A DNA stretch of 47,366 nt, from the IMG/VR virus record IMGVR_UViG_3300043429_000117, positions 1 through 47,366 of that record; one strand, given 5' to 3'. Both the position numbers and the translations under genes were made by a program. The notes beneath the pieces were generated by a model. It was not told where the DNA came from, did not search any database, and saw nothing but the letters and a program-made list of their open reading frames with translations. Of the stretch, positions 16,995 to 25,670 are shown piece by piece (the stretch's first letter is position 1; each line of letters opens with the position of its first letter). This DNA is from a virus.

Positions 16995-18362
16995 ATGTAT
17001 CTTACAGAATCCCTAGAGAAGAAGTGGTCACCAGTTCTTGACCACGAAGGTCTCTCATCAATTAAGGACTCATATCGTCGTGCTGTTACAGCCGTCGTTC
17101 TTGAGAACCAAGAAAAGGCAATGGCTGAGGAATCAAACGTCCTCAACGAAGCAGCCCCAACCAACTCAGGTGGCGGTCTTGGTGCAGGTACAAACATTGG
17201 TTCATACGATCCAATTCTTATCTCACTAGTTCGCCGTGCCCTACCAAACCTAATCGCTTATGACGTTTGTGGCGTTCAGCCAATGACCGGTCCAACCGGC
17301 CTTATCTTCGCTATGCGTTCACGTTATAAGTCAATGTCTGGTACAAATGCACCAGTAACCGGCTCAAACGAAGCCTTCTTCAATGAAGCCAATACTGCCT
17401 TCTCTGGTCAGAACAATGCTTTCGGTATCACCGAAGCTGGTTTCCACCCAGATGCCAACAATAACCCATTCGCTGACGCTACCCTATCTGGCGACTCATA
17501 CCTTGTTAACAAGGGCATGACCACCGCTCAGGCAGAAGCCCTTGGCGATGCCGCTGGCAACATGTTCAACGAAATGGCCTTCTCAATCGATAAGGTTACT
17601 GTTACTGCTCGTAGCCGTGCGCTAAAGGCAGAATACACCACCGAACTTGCTCAGGATCTTAAGGCAATTCACGGCCTTGATGCTGAAACAGAACTAGCAA
17701 ACATCCTATCAACTGAAATCCTAGCTGAAATCAATCGTGAGGTTATCCGCACAATTTACCGTTCAGCAACACTTGGTGCTCAGTATGGTGTTACAACTGC
17801 TGGTACTTTCGATCTTGACACCGACTCAAACGGTCGTTGGTCAGTTGAGAAGTTCAAGGGCCTAATCTTCCACATCGAAAGAGAAGCTAACGCTATCGCC
17901 AAGGCAACCCGTCGTGGCAAGGGTAACGTTCTGATCGTTTCTTCAGACGTTGCTTCAGCAATGGCAATGGCCGGTGTTCTTTCTTACACCCCAGCCCTTT
18001 CAGCCGATCTAACCGTTGACGACACTGGCAACACCTTCGTTGGTATGCTACATGGTCGTATCAAGGTTTACATCGACCCATACTTCGGTGGTTCAGAGAA
18101 CGGCGACGAACTCGTAACCGTTGGTTATCGTGGTCAGTCTCCATTCGACGCTGGTCTATTCTACTGCCCATACGTTCCACTACAGATGGTCCGTGCAATC
18201 GGTCAGGATACCTTCCAGCCAAAGATTGGCTTCAAGACTCGTTACGGCATGGTTGCAAACCCATTTGCTACCACAGCTGGTGACGGTGTTGTTGGTACCC
18301 GCCAGACAGCCACACAGGCTAACAGATACTATCGTATCTTCCGTGTTCGCAACCTAACCTAA
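16995..18362 (+). CDS. 23: major capsid protein gp23
   Basis: The 455-residue protein forms the hexamers of the head shell. The N-terminal arm contains VLNE-AAP, so gp21 cleavage after Glu52 ((L/I)xE rule) would remove the first 52 residues; T4 gp23 is cut after residue 65. Conserved HK97-fold blocks follow: ISLVRRALPNLIAYDVCGVQPMTGP, IFAMRSRY, KAEYTTELAQDLKAIHGLDAE, the E-loop-region TARSRALKA, and YCPYVPLQMVRA near the C-terminus. T4 gp23 is 521 residues. A GAAGG ribosome site precedes the ATG and a strong terminator follows. No gp24-like vertex gene is seen in this window. Confidence 0.96.
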   Translation: MYLTESLEKKWSPVLDHEGLSSIKDSYRRAVTAVVLENQEKAMAEESNVLNEAAPTNSGGGLGAGTNIGSYDPILISLVRRALPNLIAYDVCGVQPMTGPTGLIFAMRSRYKSMSGTNAPVTGSNEAFFNEANTAFSGQNNAFGITEAGFHPDANNNPFADATLSGDSYLVNKGMTTAQAEALGDAAGNMFNEMAFSIDKVTVTARSRALKAEYTTELAQDLKAIHGLDAETELANILSTEILAEINREVIRTIYRSATLGAQYGVTTAGTFDLDTDSNGRWSVEKFKGLIFHIEREANAIAKATRRGKGNVLIVSSDVASAMAMAGVLSYTPALSADLTVDDTGNTFVGMLHGRIKVYIDPYFGGSENGDELVTVGYRGQSPFDAGLFYCPYVPLQMVRAIGQDTFQPKIGFKTRYGMVANPFATTAGDGVVGTRQTATQANRYYRIFRVRNLT

Positions 18363-18391
18363 TAAGATTAGGAAACGAATATCAAACTTAG

Positions 18392-18419
18392 AGAGAGGGC
18401 TCCGGCCCTCTCTTTTTTT
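18392..18419 (+). terminator. rho-independent terminator after gene 23
   Basis: A perfect 9-bp stem, AGAGAGGGC and GCCCTCTCT, closes a TCCG loop and runs into seven T residues. It ends the abundant late transcript of the capsid gene. Confidence 0.9.
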
Positions 18420-18424
18420 GTGCG

Positions 18425-18431
18425 CTAAATA
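18425..18431 (+). promoter_or_regulatory. putative late promoter before the gp3-like gene
   Basis: CTAAATA directly follows the gene 23 terminator. A start near 18437 would give a 12-base leader containing GGAGG. The placement just after a terminator makes a promoter here necessary, which strengthens the call. Confidence 0.55.
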
Positions 18432-18448
18432 TAGTATGGAGGACTATT

Positions 18449-18970
18449 ATGGCACTCGAATCATTTGCTTCTAATGTACCACAAAACTCAAGTATTCTAC
18501 AGCTAACACGATTTACGTTTATCATTCCTGATAAGCCATACCTAAAGTATTTCTGTCAGACTGTAGCATTACCAAGTGTGTCAACAGGCGAGGTGGCGGT
18601 TGCTACTCCATTCTCTAATACATACCGTCATGGTGATAAGCTAAACTATGAAGCATTGACCATTACCGCTATGGTCGATGAGGATCTAAAGGTGTGGCAG
18701 GAAACATATGACTGGCTAAGCAGTCTTACCAGACCATCATCATTTGATCAGTATCCAAGAAAGAGTTTAGGTGATAGAACTCCGCTTTACTTTGACGGCT
18801 ATCTAACTGTCAATACCAATGCCAACAATCCTAACATTCGTTTCAAGTTCCATAACTGTCACCCAGTCAGTCTTGGTTCCATACAGTTCGACACCAAAAC
18901 GGATGCGGATAACATTCCCACCTGCGACTTCACATTCCGTTACGATCTATTTGAAATAGAAAGGTTTTGA
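18449..18970 (+). CDS. 3: tail tube terminator gp3-like protein
   Basis: The 173-residue product has about the size of T4 gp3 (176), which caps the head-proximal end of the tail tube, and gp3 follows gene 23 in several T4-like cyanophages. Its sequence shows the tube-protein style of fold: RFTFIIPDKPYLKYFCQTVALPSV in the N-terminal half, then the block LTITAMVDEDLKVWQETYDWL, comparable to T4 gp3's FLVDEEL-like strand-helix. A relationship to gp19 or other tube-fold proteins (gp48/gp54) is possible, so the family is firmer than the exact equivalent. Confidence 0.65.
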   Translation: MALESFASNVPQNSSILQLTRFTFIIPDKPYLKYFCQTVALPSVSTGEVAVATPFSNTYRHGDKLNYEALTITAMVDEDLKVWQETYDWLSSLTRPSSFDQYPRKSLGDRTPLYFDGYLTVNTNANNPNIRFKFHNCHPVSLGSIQFDTKTDADNIPTCDFTFRYDLFEIERF

Positions 18971-18995
18971 CTTTTCAAAATCCATATGATATAAT
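18967..18995 (+). promoter_or_regulatory. sigma-70-type promoter for uvsY-uvsW
   Basis: TTGACT at 18967-18972 and TATAAT at 18990-18995 are separated by 17 bases; a TG two bases upstream of the -10 box adds an extended -10. It overlaps the stop of the gp3-like gene and precedes uvsY, marking the change from late structural to replication/recombination genes. Confidence 0.8.
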
Positions 18996-19020
18996 GAGAC
19001 ATAACTGAAAGGACTATATT

Positions 19021-19467
19021 ATGTTAAAGGCTCCGGTAACACTTAATGACCTTATGAAAGAATGGTCACAAGATAAGATTGTTGACGGAACGGAACTTGA
19101 AAAAGAGATATTGAAGATTTCCTATTTGCATGGTAAGTATCTCAATATCATGTCTCACCATCGTGTTCTATTTCATAAAATGGAAGCGGACTATAAGATG
19201 ATGAAAGGCCTGCGTGAGGACTACTATCAAGGTCACCTAACGAAGGAAGAGATGGAGGAGCGAGGATGGGAGCCTATCCAGCATGTTCTGACCAACCCTC
19301 AGGTAGCACGAAAGTTAGACACCGACAGCGAACTAAATAAACTGTTACTTAAACGTGTTGCTCACGGTGAGATTGTAGAATACTGTCAAGATGTTCTAAA
19401 GTCTCTAAACTCAAGGACATGGGACTTAGGTAACGTTATCAAGTATAGGCAACTGACGAAACAATAA
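19021..19467 (+). CDS. uvsY: recombination mediator UvsY
   Basis: In T4, UvsY loads the UvsX recombinase onto gp32-covered single-stranded DNA. The 148-residue protein (T4 137) matches the family in size, charge and helical pattern: LMKEWSQDKIVDGTELEKEIL near the N-terminus, a basic central helix HHRVLFHKMEADYKMMKGLREDYYQGHLT resembling the T4 L-x-x-RLDYYSG segment, then a C-terminal helix ending with SRTWDLGNVIKYRQL. A sigma-70-like promoter lies upstream, and the stop overlaps the uvsW start by one base, as expected for this gene pair. Confidence 0.85.
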   Translation: MLKAPVTLNDLMKEWSQDKIVDGTELEKEILKISYLHGKYLNIMSHHRVLFHKMEADYKMMKGLREDYYQGHLTKEEMEERGWEPIQHVLTNPQVARKLDTDSELNKLLLKRVAHGEIVEYCQDVLKSLNSRTWDLGNVIKYRQLTKQ

Positions 19468-20936
19468 TGCATTTTGTTATTACCAATGCGAATGAATCCT
19501 ATATCAAGGTTCAATGTGATGAAAGTGTAGCATGGGAACTCCGTGACGCCTTCTCATTTAGACCTCCAGGTTTTCAGTTTGTTCCTTCCTATAAGCAAAA
19601 GTTATGGGACGGATACTTGCGTCTATTTAACCCGCTATCACGGCAAATGTATCGTGGTCTCGCTCCGCAAGTCATGGAGTGGGCCAAGAAACGAGGCTAT
19701 ACATATGAGTATGCCGATGAAGATTATGACACATCATTCTCCGTAGAGGAAGCAAATGAGTATATCGAAAAACTCAACCCTAAACATATGCCGAGAGATT
19801 ATCAGGTTAACTCTTTCGTCCATGCAATACGGTCTAAGCGTCGTATTGTGTTGTCTCCTACTGGTTCAGGCAAGTCTTTGCTTCTTTACCTGGTCTCTAT
19901 GCGCCTGCTTACCAAAGGGAAGAGAGGTCTTATCATCGTTCCTCGGTCGGCCCTTGTAGAACAGTTATACTCTGACTTTGAGGACTATTCTACTAAGAAT
20001 GGTAAAGACATGGAGAAGTATTGTCACCGTGTCTATTCAGGTAAAGATAAGGTATCTAACAAACCAATCATGATATCTACATGGCAGTCACTACAAAGAA
20101 TGCCTAAAGAATACTTTGAACAGTTTGACTATGTTATATGTGACGAGGTGCACCAAGCGCAAGCCAAGTCACTAACAGAGATCGTGGGTAAATGCACCAA
20201 GGCAGAGTATCGTCTTGGTGTTACTGGTACACTTTCCGGTGCCAAAGCCCATGAATGGCAGTTGATAGGTCTTTTTGGTCAAATCTATAAGGCCACATCA
20301 TCTGCCGAACTCATGGCTAAAAAGCAATTGGCAGAGTTAACCATTAAATGCCTATTGCTCAAGTATAGCGATGAGGAATGTCGGTATATGAAGTCTGCAT
20401 CCTACAAAGATGAGATTGATTATATTGTCAGTAACAAGGAAAGAAACAACTTTATTTGTAACCTGGCATTATCATTAGAAGGCAATACGCTATTGATGTT
20501 CAACTTTGTTGAAAAGCATGGTAAAGTCTTGTATGAAATGCTGCAACAGAAGGTAAAGAATGGCCGAAAGGTGTTCTTTATACACGGAGGAACTGATGTC
20601 GAAGATAGAGAATCAATTCGTAAAATCATTGAAAGCGAGCAATCTGCCATTATTGTTGGGTCCGTTGGTGTTCTTAGCACTGGCACTAACATCGTGGCCT
20701 TGGATAACGTCATATTTGGATCTCCTTCCAAGTCCAAGATTCGTAACTTACAATCAATCGGTAGAGGCCTTCGGGTTAGTGAAACAAAAAAATCCGCCAC
20801 CCTCTATGACATTGCCGACGACTTTAGCTGGAAGTCCAAAGAAAACTTTACCCTTAAACATTTCTTTGAACGAATCAAAACCTACAGCGAAGAACAGTTC
20901 AAGTTCAAAATCTACAAGATAAGCATGAAAGGTTAG
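19467..20936 (+). CDS. uvsW: recombination helicase UvsW
   Basis: UvsW is an SF2 helicase that migrates branched DNA, unwinds R-loops and helps the switch to recombination-dependent replication. The 489-residue protein (T4 about 503) has the UvsW N-terminal domain (residues 1-105, including RPPGFQFVPSYKQKLWDG), then Walker A SPTGSGKS at 130-137, IIVPRSALVEQ (motif Ia), DEVH at 226-229, LGVTGTL (motif III), and QSIGRGLR with conserved arginines (motif VI). Appears complete. Confidence 0.94.
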   Translation: MHFVITNANESYIKVQCDESVAWELRDAFSFRPPGFQFVPSYKQKLWDGYLRLFNPLSRQMYRGLAPQVMEWAKKRGYTYEYADEDYDTSFSVEEANEYIEKLNPKHMPRDYQVNSFVHAIRSKRRIVLSPTGSGKSLLLYLVSMRLLTKGKRGLIIVPRSALVEQLYSDFEDYSTKNGKDMEKYCHRVYSGKDKVSNKPIMISTWQSLQRMPKEYFEQFDYVICDEVHQAQAKSLTEIVGKCTKAEYRLGVTGTLSGAKAHEWQLIGLFGQIYKATSSAELMAKKQLAELTIKCLLLKYSDEECRYMKSASYKDEIDYIVSNKERNNFICNLALSLEGNTLLMFNFVEKHGKVLYEMLQQKVKNGRKVFFIHGGTDVEDRESIRKIIESEQSAIIVGSVGVLSTGTNIVALDNVIFGSPSKSKIRNLQSIGRGLRVSETKKSATLYDIADDFSWKSKENFTLKHFFERIKTYSEEQFKFKIYKISMKG

Positions 20937-20939
20937 ATT

Positions 20940-21338
20940 ATGGAAGATGTGCAACCATTAGCAAAGTTCATTCGTCTGACGAATGGTGATGACCTGATTG
21001 CTGATGTGGTGGAAACAGAGGATGAAGATGGAATACTATATACTATTTTCAATCCTCTGAGAGTTGTATATATAGATTCAGAGAGAGAAGGTTATACTGC
21101 TATAGCTTTTTCTCACTGGGTCTTTAGTGGACTATGTGAGCAACAGGAGTTTGTTATTCATGCGGAAGATGTCATGTTAATTGCCGACCTTTCCGAGAAG
21201 ATGAACAAACACTATTGGGATTATCTTGAACGGGATAATGATATTAAAGAAAAGTCCCGAATGGATAAGATCAAAGAGGCTGCTGAATTAGGATATGATG
21301 AAGATTTGGATATGATTACGAAGAAAGTGTATCACTAA
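20940..21338 (+). CDS. conserved phage protein, possible Sm-like fold
   Basis: No named family is recognised with certainty. The first 80 residues (FIRLTNGDDLIADVVE, then TIFNPLRVVY, then IAFSHWVF, and EFVIHAEDVMLIADL) show the strand pattern of small Sm/LSm-like barrels, with an LTNGD turn and an NP-L-V strand. A charged helical tail follows. It lies 3 bases after uvsW with AAAGG upstream, so it is probably co-expressed with recombination genes. RNA or protein binding is a guess. Confidence 0.5.
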   Translation: MEDVQPLAKFIRLTNGDDLIADVVETEDEDGILYTIFNPLRVVYIDSEREGYTAIAFSHWVFSGLCEQQEFVIHAEDVMLIADLSEKMNKHYWDYLERDNDIKEKSRMDKIKEAAELGYDEDLDMITKKVYH

Positions 21339-21616
21339 TGGTTGACAAGAACAAGTATCTTGACCTTGACGGTGGTGATGACTTTGGATTCACATTTGAT
21401 GATGAAAAGGATATCACACCGATTACCGACGAGGTAGCCGACCTCAAAGAACGGTTACAGGCTATCAGGAGAATATATCTTCCTTTACTACAGAACCTAT
21501 CAAAGAATGCCGACCAACCTATCATCAAGTGGCCGGATCGTGGTCCTGTGCTTAAGAAGCAGATTGATAAACTGGTGATGCTAACGGAACCAGGATTTGA
21601 TATTCCAGTTAAGTAG
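21338..21616 (+). CDS. conserved T4-like hypothetical protein
   Basis: The 92-residue protein has an acidic N-terminus and a helical C-terminal part with LKERLQAIRRIYLPLLQNL followed by IKWPDRGPVLKKQIDKL. I recall similar short proteins with a P-x-IKWP motif in T4-like phages, but no function is known to me. The ATG overlaps the previous stop by one base, so it is probably translated together with its neighbour. Confidence 0.6.
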   Translation: MVDKNKYLDLDGGDDFGFTFDDEKDITPITDEVADLKERLQAIRRIYLPLLQNLSKNADQPIIKWPDRGPVLKKQIDKLVMLTEPGFDIPVK

Positions 21617-21652
21617 TTGCTTCGCAACTGTCTCGCTTCGCTCGACGGTTGC
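21615..21652 (+). promoter_or_regulatory. two mutually exclusive hairpins upstream of gene 55
   Basis: AGTTGC-TTC-GCAACT (21615-21629) is a 6-bp hairpin. The segment 21624-21632 can instead pair with 21644-21652 (GCAACTGTC with GACGGTTGC, 9 bp with one wobble, 11-base loop). Both use 21624-21629, so only one can form. There is no T run, so it is not a standard terminator. The remaining 100 bases up to the gene 55 promoter hold no other gene that I can see. Confidence 0.45.
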
Positions 21653-21739
21653 ATTTGGTAGGCAGTTTACTTGGCTGGGGTGGTTACTGCAAAGCAGATT
21701 ATACACAGATTCCGGAACCTGTCAAGCCATAAAATGCAT

Positions 21740-21768
21740 TTGACAAAACTTTTTTTATGGTGTATAAT
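21740..21768 (+). promoter_or_regulatory. consensus sigma-70 promoter for gene 55
   Basis: TTGACA at 21740-21745, 17 bases, TATAAT at 21763-21768: a perfect consensus match. Transcription would begin near 21775, which excludes the ATG at 21757 as the start of gene 55. The spacer contains TTTTTATGGT, also found in the gene 47 promoter. Confidence 0.88.
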
Positions 21769-21795
21769 GTGCAAAATCACAAAAGGGTGTATAGT

Positions 21796-22368
21796 ATGGC
21801 CAAGAAGAAAAATCACTACGTAGATAACGAACGGTTTCTGGCAGAGATCAAAGAGTATAAGACTAAATGTAAAGAAGCCGAAGCTGCTGGCCGTGAGAAG
21901 CCCAGAGTATCGGAATACATCGGTAAGTGTATCTACCTTATTGCCGAGAACTTGGCACATAAGCCTCGTTTCATGAACTATTCCTATGTTGATGAGATGA
22001 AATCAGATGCTATCGAAAACTGCCTAATGTATTTTGATAACTTTGACTCTGACAAGTATAGCAACCCATTTGCCTATTTCACCCAGATCATCTATTATGC
22101 CTTCCATCGCCGTATCAACAAGGAAGAAAAGAATAGATATGTAATGTATAAGAAGTTCCAAGAAAGCGTTTTGGACTCCGTTGATGCAGGTCTCATGCTT
22201 GACAATGACGGCAATCATATGATACCGACCACTATGTATGATAACATTAATGACTTCATAGATAGGTTTGAGAAACGAGAAGAAGATAAGAAAGCCAAGC
22301 GCAAAGAGAAAAAAGAAGGACTTGAAAAGTTTGTAGGAGAGGATGATGAAGGAAGAGAATCAGTTTGA
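21796..22368 (+). CDS. 55: late-transcription sigma factor gp55
   Basis: gp55 replaces the host sigma factor on RNA polymerase and reads TATAAATA late promoters, working with the gp45 clamp. The 190-residue product (T4 185) has a sigma-region-2-like core: YIGKCIYLIAENLAHKPRFMNYSYVDEMKSDAIENCLMYFDNFD, then NPFAYFTQIIYYAFHRRINKE, the part that contacts the -10-like late box. The start at 21796 is chosen because the promoter places the mRNA start near 21775 and AAAGGG precedes this ATG. Its tail is acidic and basic by turns and overlaps the next small gene. Confidence 0.93.
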   Translation: MAKKKNHYVDNERFLAEIKEYKTKCKEAEAAGREKPRVSEYIGKCIYLIAENLAHKPRFMNYSYVDEMKSDAIENCLMYFDNFDSDKYSNPFAYFTQIIYYAFHRRINKEEKNRYVMYKKFQESVLDSVDAGLMLDNDGNHMIPTTMYDNINDFIDRFEKREEDKKAKRKEKKEGLEKFVGEDDEGRESV

Positions 22369-22549
22369 TGTGCCATTTCAGGTGCAGACACTAATCACAA
22401 CATTGAAAGACAAGAAGGAACGAGTCCATATTCGTGGCAACTATCGTATGCGATTAGACGGCATTCGTAAGGCCATTGATAAGGCTATTACTGATTATGA
22501 TGTTGAGATGGGTACGGTTCCTTCCAAAACAAAGAAGGTACCGAGATAA
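22346..22549 (+). CDS. small hypothetical protein after gene 55
   Basis: A 67-residue basic product (MKEENQFDVPFQVQ at the start, then KDKKERVHIRGNYRMRLDGIRKAIDKAITDY). AGGAG lies 6 bases before this ATG; an ATG at 22343 is an alternative but too close to the ribosome site. It overlaps the end of gene 55 by 23 bases in another frame and overlaps the next gene by one base. In T4, gene 33 (another late-transcription factor) lies near 55, but I see no convincing gp33 match. Confidence 0.5.
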   Translation: MKEENQFDVPFQVQTLITTLKDKKERVHIRGNYRMRLDGIRKAIDKAITDYDVEMGTVPSKTKKVPR

Positions 22550-22731
22550 TGGATATAGATGATTTTGTCCAAGAGGTAGATCAGAATATAGAATGGTTCT
22601 GTGATAAGGTAGTTGAACCAGTTCCGCTTGATAAGCAAAGCAAGGAAAAGGTCATGAAGCGAATGATCAACCTTGGCTGGCTAAGGCAATCGGAATACGA
22701 GACTTACTTTGAAGCTACCAAAGAAGATTGA
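22549..22731 (+). CDS. small acidic hypothetical protein
   Basis: A 60-residue product with an acidic N-terminus (MDIDDFVQEVDQNIEWFCDKV) and a short basic helix (KQSKEKVMKRMINLGWL). The ATG overlaps the previous stop by one base. No family recognised. Placed between late sigma gene 55 and nuclease gene 47, before a new promoter. Confidence 0.5.
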   Translation: MDIDDFVQEVDQNIEWFCDKVVEPVPLDKQSKEKVMKRMINLGWLRQSEYETYFEATKED

Positions 22732-22756
22732 CGAAATCATTTTTATGGTATATACT
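22728..22756 (+). promoter_or_regulatory. sigma-70-type promoter for genes 47-ftsH-46
   Basis: TTGACG at 22728-22733, 17 bases, TATACT at 22751-22756. The spacer shares TTTTTATGGT at the same position with the gene 55 promoter, so the two look like copies of one design. It is the only evident promoter ahead of 47, ftsH and 46. Confidence 0.78.
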
Positions 22757-22794
22757 ATATCATTGAACTTGATGATTGACTTTAAGGAATGGAT

Positions 22795-23871
22795 ATGGCA
22801 AAGATTGCGATGGTAACTGATACACATGCCGGGGTCAGAAATGACAACCCGGCATTTCAGTTGTATCAAAAGCGTTGTTGGAAATGGTTCTTTGATTATA
22901 TTGACGAACATGATATCAAGAATATCATTCATCTTGGTGATATGTATGACCGCCGTAAGTATGTTAACTTCATGTCTGCCAAGCGCCTGCGTGAGGACTT
23001 CTTTGAGCCTTTAGCCGAACGAAACATTGAAACTCATATCATCGTCGGCAATCATGACATGTATTATAAAGATACTCACGAGGTCAATGCCCTTGAGGAA
23101 GTGGTGCGTGGTAAGTATGAGAATGTTCATATTCATTCTGTTCCACAAGTAATCAATCTTGGTGGTATCGACATTCAAGTTATCCCCTGGATTACAGAAA
23201 GTAACAAGGCGGCGGCTATCGAGGCCATCACAAAGCCTAAGACCTCTATTCTTATGGGTCACCTTGAGTTGCAAGGTTTCACCATGCATAAAGGACAAAT
23301 CTCTGACCACGGAATGGATCGTAATGTATTTGATAAGTTTGATAAGGTTTTCTCAGGTCACTATCATCACCGTAGCACTATTGGTAATGTATCCTATATT
23401 GGCGCTTTTGGCGAATACACTTGGGCTGATTATAACGATCCCCGAGGTTTTTCGGTCCTTGACACGGAAACTTCCGTTTTAGAGTTCATTCAAAGTCCTT
23501 ATCGTATGTTTAGGATTGTTAAGTATGATGATGTTGCTGATGAGAACATTGTAGAGAAGATTCAGAAAACAGATTTTAGCAAGTTTAAAGACTGTTACAT
23601 CAAGTTGGTTGTCGTCAATAAGTCTAATCCTTATGCGTTTGATTTGTTGTTTGACTCCATGTATAAAGCAGGACCTCTGGACATTCAGATTGTAGAGGAT
23701 GCTTCCGTTCTTATTGAAAGTGAAGAGGATTTGGAGGTAGATGAAGCCGAAGATACTGCCACTATCCTTCGCAAGTATGTTTCAGGACTTACTTTGCCTG
23801 TTGATAGTGATAGGATGAAAGATTTTATGATAGATATATATAATGAGGCCCTACAAGTTGAAACTGTATAG
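22795..23871 (+). CDS. 47: recombination nuclease subunit gp47 (Mre11/SbcD-like)
   Basis: With gp46 it forms the T4 Mre11-Rad50-type nuclease that resects DNA ends for recombination and degrades host DNA. The 358-residue product (T4 339) has the phosphoesterase metal motifs in order: VTDTHAG (Asp9, His11), [23 protein letters not shown] and FSGHYHHRS. The ATG at 22795 is preferred over 22789 because AAGGA lies 6 bases ahead of it. The C-terminal third is acidic and presumably docks on gp46. Confidence 0.94.
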   Translation: MAKIAMVTDTHAGVRNDNPAFQLYQKRCWKWFFDYIDEHDIKNIIHLGDMYDRRKYVNFMSAKRLREDFFEPLAERNIETHIIVGNHDMYYKDTHEVNALEEVVRGKYENVHIHSVPQVINLGGIDIQVIPWITESNKAAAIEAITKPKTSILMGHLELQGFTMHKGQISDHGMDRNVFDKFDKVFSGHYHHRSTIGNVSYIGAFGEYTWADYNDPRGFSVLDTETSVLEFIQSPYRMFRIVKYDDVADENIVEKIQKTDFSKFKDCYIKLVVVNKSNPYAFDLLFDSMYKAGPLDIQIVEDASVLIESEEDLEVDEAEDTATILRKYVSGLTLPVDSDRMKDFMIDIYNEALQVETV

Positions 23872-23882
23872 AGAGGTTTGAT

Positions 23883-25670
23883 ATGATTAAAAAACATGCG
23901 CCTTGGTTACTGTTCATTCTCGTTGCCATTGGTTTGGTAGGAATGATTTGGAGTGAACCAAGGAAAAATGCGATTAGTGAAATCGGTTACTCTGACTTTA
24001 TTGCTCAGGTAGATGCCGGTAGAGTTCATGATGTTACTATCATGGGTTCCGAAATTCACGGTCACTATATGGATAACAGAACGTTTACGACGACTGTTAC
24101 AGGTGTTGGTGGTCTACTACCAAGACTTGAAGCCCATAAGGTTAACATTACAGTTAAAGAAGAAGGACAGAATGGCTTTTGGCTAAGTCTGTTTATCAAT
24201 CTTCTTCCTGTCTTCCTGTTCTTTGGTCTATGGCTTATGCTATCACGCCGTGCTGGTGGTGCTGGCGGTGGTGTCATGGGTCTTGGTAAGTCAAAGGCAA
24301 AACTACTTACAGAAAGTCAGACAAAGATTACTTTTGATGATGTTGCTGGTGTAGATCATGCCAAGGAAGATTTAGAAGAGGTTGTGGAGTTTCTACAGGA
24401 CCCACATAAGTTTGAACGCCTTGGTGGTAAAATTCCAAAGGGTGTATTGCTCGTTGGTCCTCCTGGTACTGGTAAGACATTGCTTGCTCGTGCCGTTGCA
24501 GGTGAAGCAAATGTTCCCTTTTTCTCTATCTCTGGTTCAGACTTCGTTGAGATGTTTGTTGGTGTTGGTGCCAGCCGTGTCCGTGATATGTTTGAACAGG
24601 CAAAGAAGAACGCACCATGCATTATCTTCATTGACGAAATCGATGCCGTTGGTCGTTCAAGAGCAAATGGTATTTCAGGTAACGATGAAAGAGACCAGAC
24701 ACTAAACGCTATGCTCGTTGAAATGGATGGCTTTGAATCAAACGAAGGCATCATTATCATTGCAGCAACTAACCGTGCTGATGTCCTTGATAAAGCATTG
24801 CTACGTCCTGGTCGTTTCGATAGACAGGTTCAGGTACCTAATCCTGACTTTGTTGGTCGTGAAAAGATTTTGAAAGTTCACACTCGCAAGGTGCCAATCG
24901 GTCCTGATGTTGATCTAAAAACAGTTGCAAAGGGAACACCTGGTTTCTCTGGTGCTGACCTTGCCAATCTTGTTAATGAAGCGGCTCTATTGGCAGCAAG
25001 ACGTTCGAAGCGTATTGTTACTAAGACAGAGTTCGAAGATGCTCGTGATAAGATCCTAATGGGTCCAGAGCGCCGTTCATTGATGATGACTGATGAAGAA
25101 AAGTCAATGACAGCCTATCATGAAGCTGGTCATGCCCTTGTATCTCTTAACATGCCTGGTTCTGTTCCAATCCATAAGGCTACAATCATTCCACGTGGTC
25201 GTGCCCTTGGTATGGTTCAGTCTCTACCAGAGCGAGATAAAATCTCCATGCACTATGATGAGATGATTGCCCAGCTTGCAATGGCTATGGGTGGTCGTGT
25301 TGCCGAAGAAGTGATTTTTGGTGATGACAAGGTATCATCTGGTGCGTCTGGTGATATCCAACAGGCCACATCACTTGCTCGTGCAATGGTTACCGAATAC
25401 GGTTTCTCTCCTGTTCTTGGTAGAATGGCATATACAACTCCTAATGCTGATATGTTCCATGCACCTAAGGTCGCAGAAGAAACACAAAAGGTAGTTGATA
25501 TGGAAATCAAGCGTCTTGTTGAGGAAGGATATCAGACTGCAAAGAAAATCCTCACCGATAAGAAAAATGATCTTGACACATTAGCTAAAGGTCTGATAGA
25601 ATATGAAACTCTATCAGGTGACGAAATCAAGGATCTGTTAGAAGGTAAAGTTCCAACAAGAGATTATTGA
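23883..25670 (+). CDS. ftsH: FtsH membrane-bound AAA+ zinc protease
   Basis: FtsH is an ATP-driven inner-membrane protease; a full phage copy is unusual. All parts are present in 595 residues (E. coli about 645): transmembrane helix 1 (about 7-23), a short periplasmic domain, transmembrane helix 2 (about 100-120), Walker A GPPGTGKT (192-199), pore loop FVG (225-227), DEID (251-254), arginine fingers in RPGRFDR (308-314), zinc site HEAGH (413-417) and a downstream Asp in [10 protein letters not shown] (about 491) as third ligand. The periplasmic pattern GSEIHG resembles alphaproteobacterial FtsH. It starts 11 bases after gene 47 and its stop overlaps gene 46, so it is built into the nuclease operon. 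The C-terminus is shorter than host forms. Confidence 0.96.
   Translation: MIKKHAPWLLFILVAIGLVGMIWSEPRKNAISEIGYSDFIAQVDAGRVHDVTIMGSEIHGHYMDNRTFTTTVTGVGGLLPRLEAHKVNITVKEEGQNGFWLSLFINLLPVFLFFGLWLMLSRRAGGAGGGVMGLGKSKAKLLTESQTKITFDDVAGVDHAKEDLEEVVEFLQDPHKFERLGGKIPKGVLLVGPPGTGKTLLARAVAGEANVPFFSISGSDFVEMFVGVGASRVRDMFEQAKKNAPCIIFIDEIDAVGRSRANGISGNDERDQTLNAMLVEMDGFESNEGIIIIAATNRADVLDKALLRPGRFDRQVQVPNPDFVGREKILKVHTRKVPIGPDVDLKTVAKGTPGFSGADLANLVNEAALLAARRSKRIVTKTEFEDARDKILMGPERRSLMMTDEEKSMTAYHEAGHALVSLNMPGSVPIHKATIIPRGRALGMVQSLPERDKISMHYDEMIAQLAMAMGGRVAEEVIFGDDKVSSGASGDIQQATSLARAMVTEYGFSPVLGRMAYTTPNADMFHAPKVAEETQKVVDMEIKRLVEEGYQTAKKILTDKKNDLDTLAKGLIEYETLSGDEIKDLLEGKVPTRDY

Noticed and set aside
21757-21759. 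ATG as the gene 55 start
   Set aside because: It is inside the spacer of the consensus promoter, so it would not be in the mRNA.
22346-22549. Small gene after 55 as gp33 (late co-activator)
   Set aside because: Position is suggestive, but no convincing sequence match to gp33 is visible.
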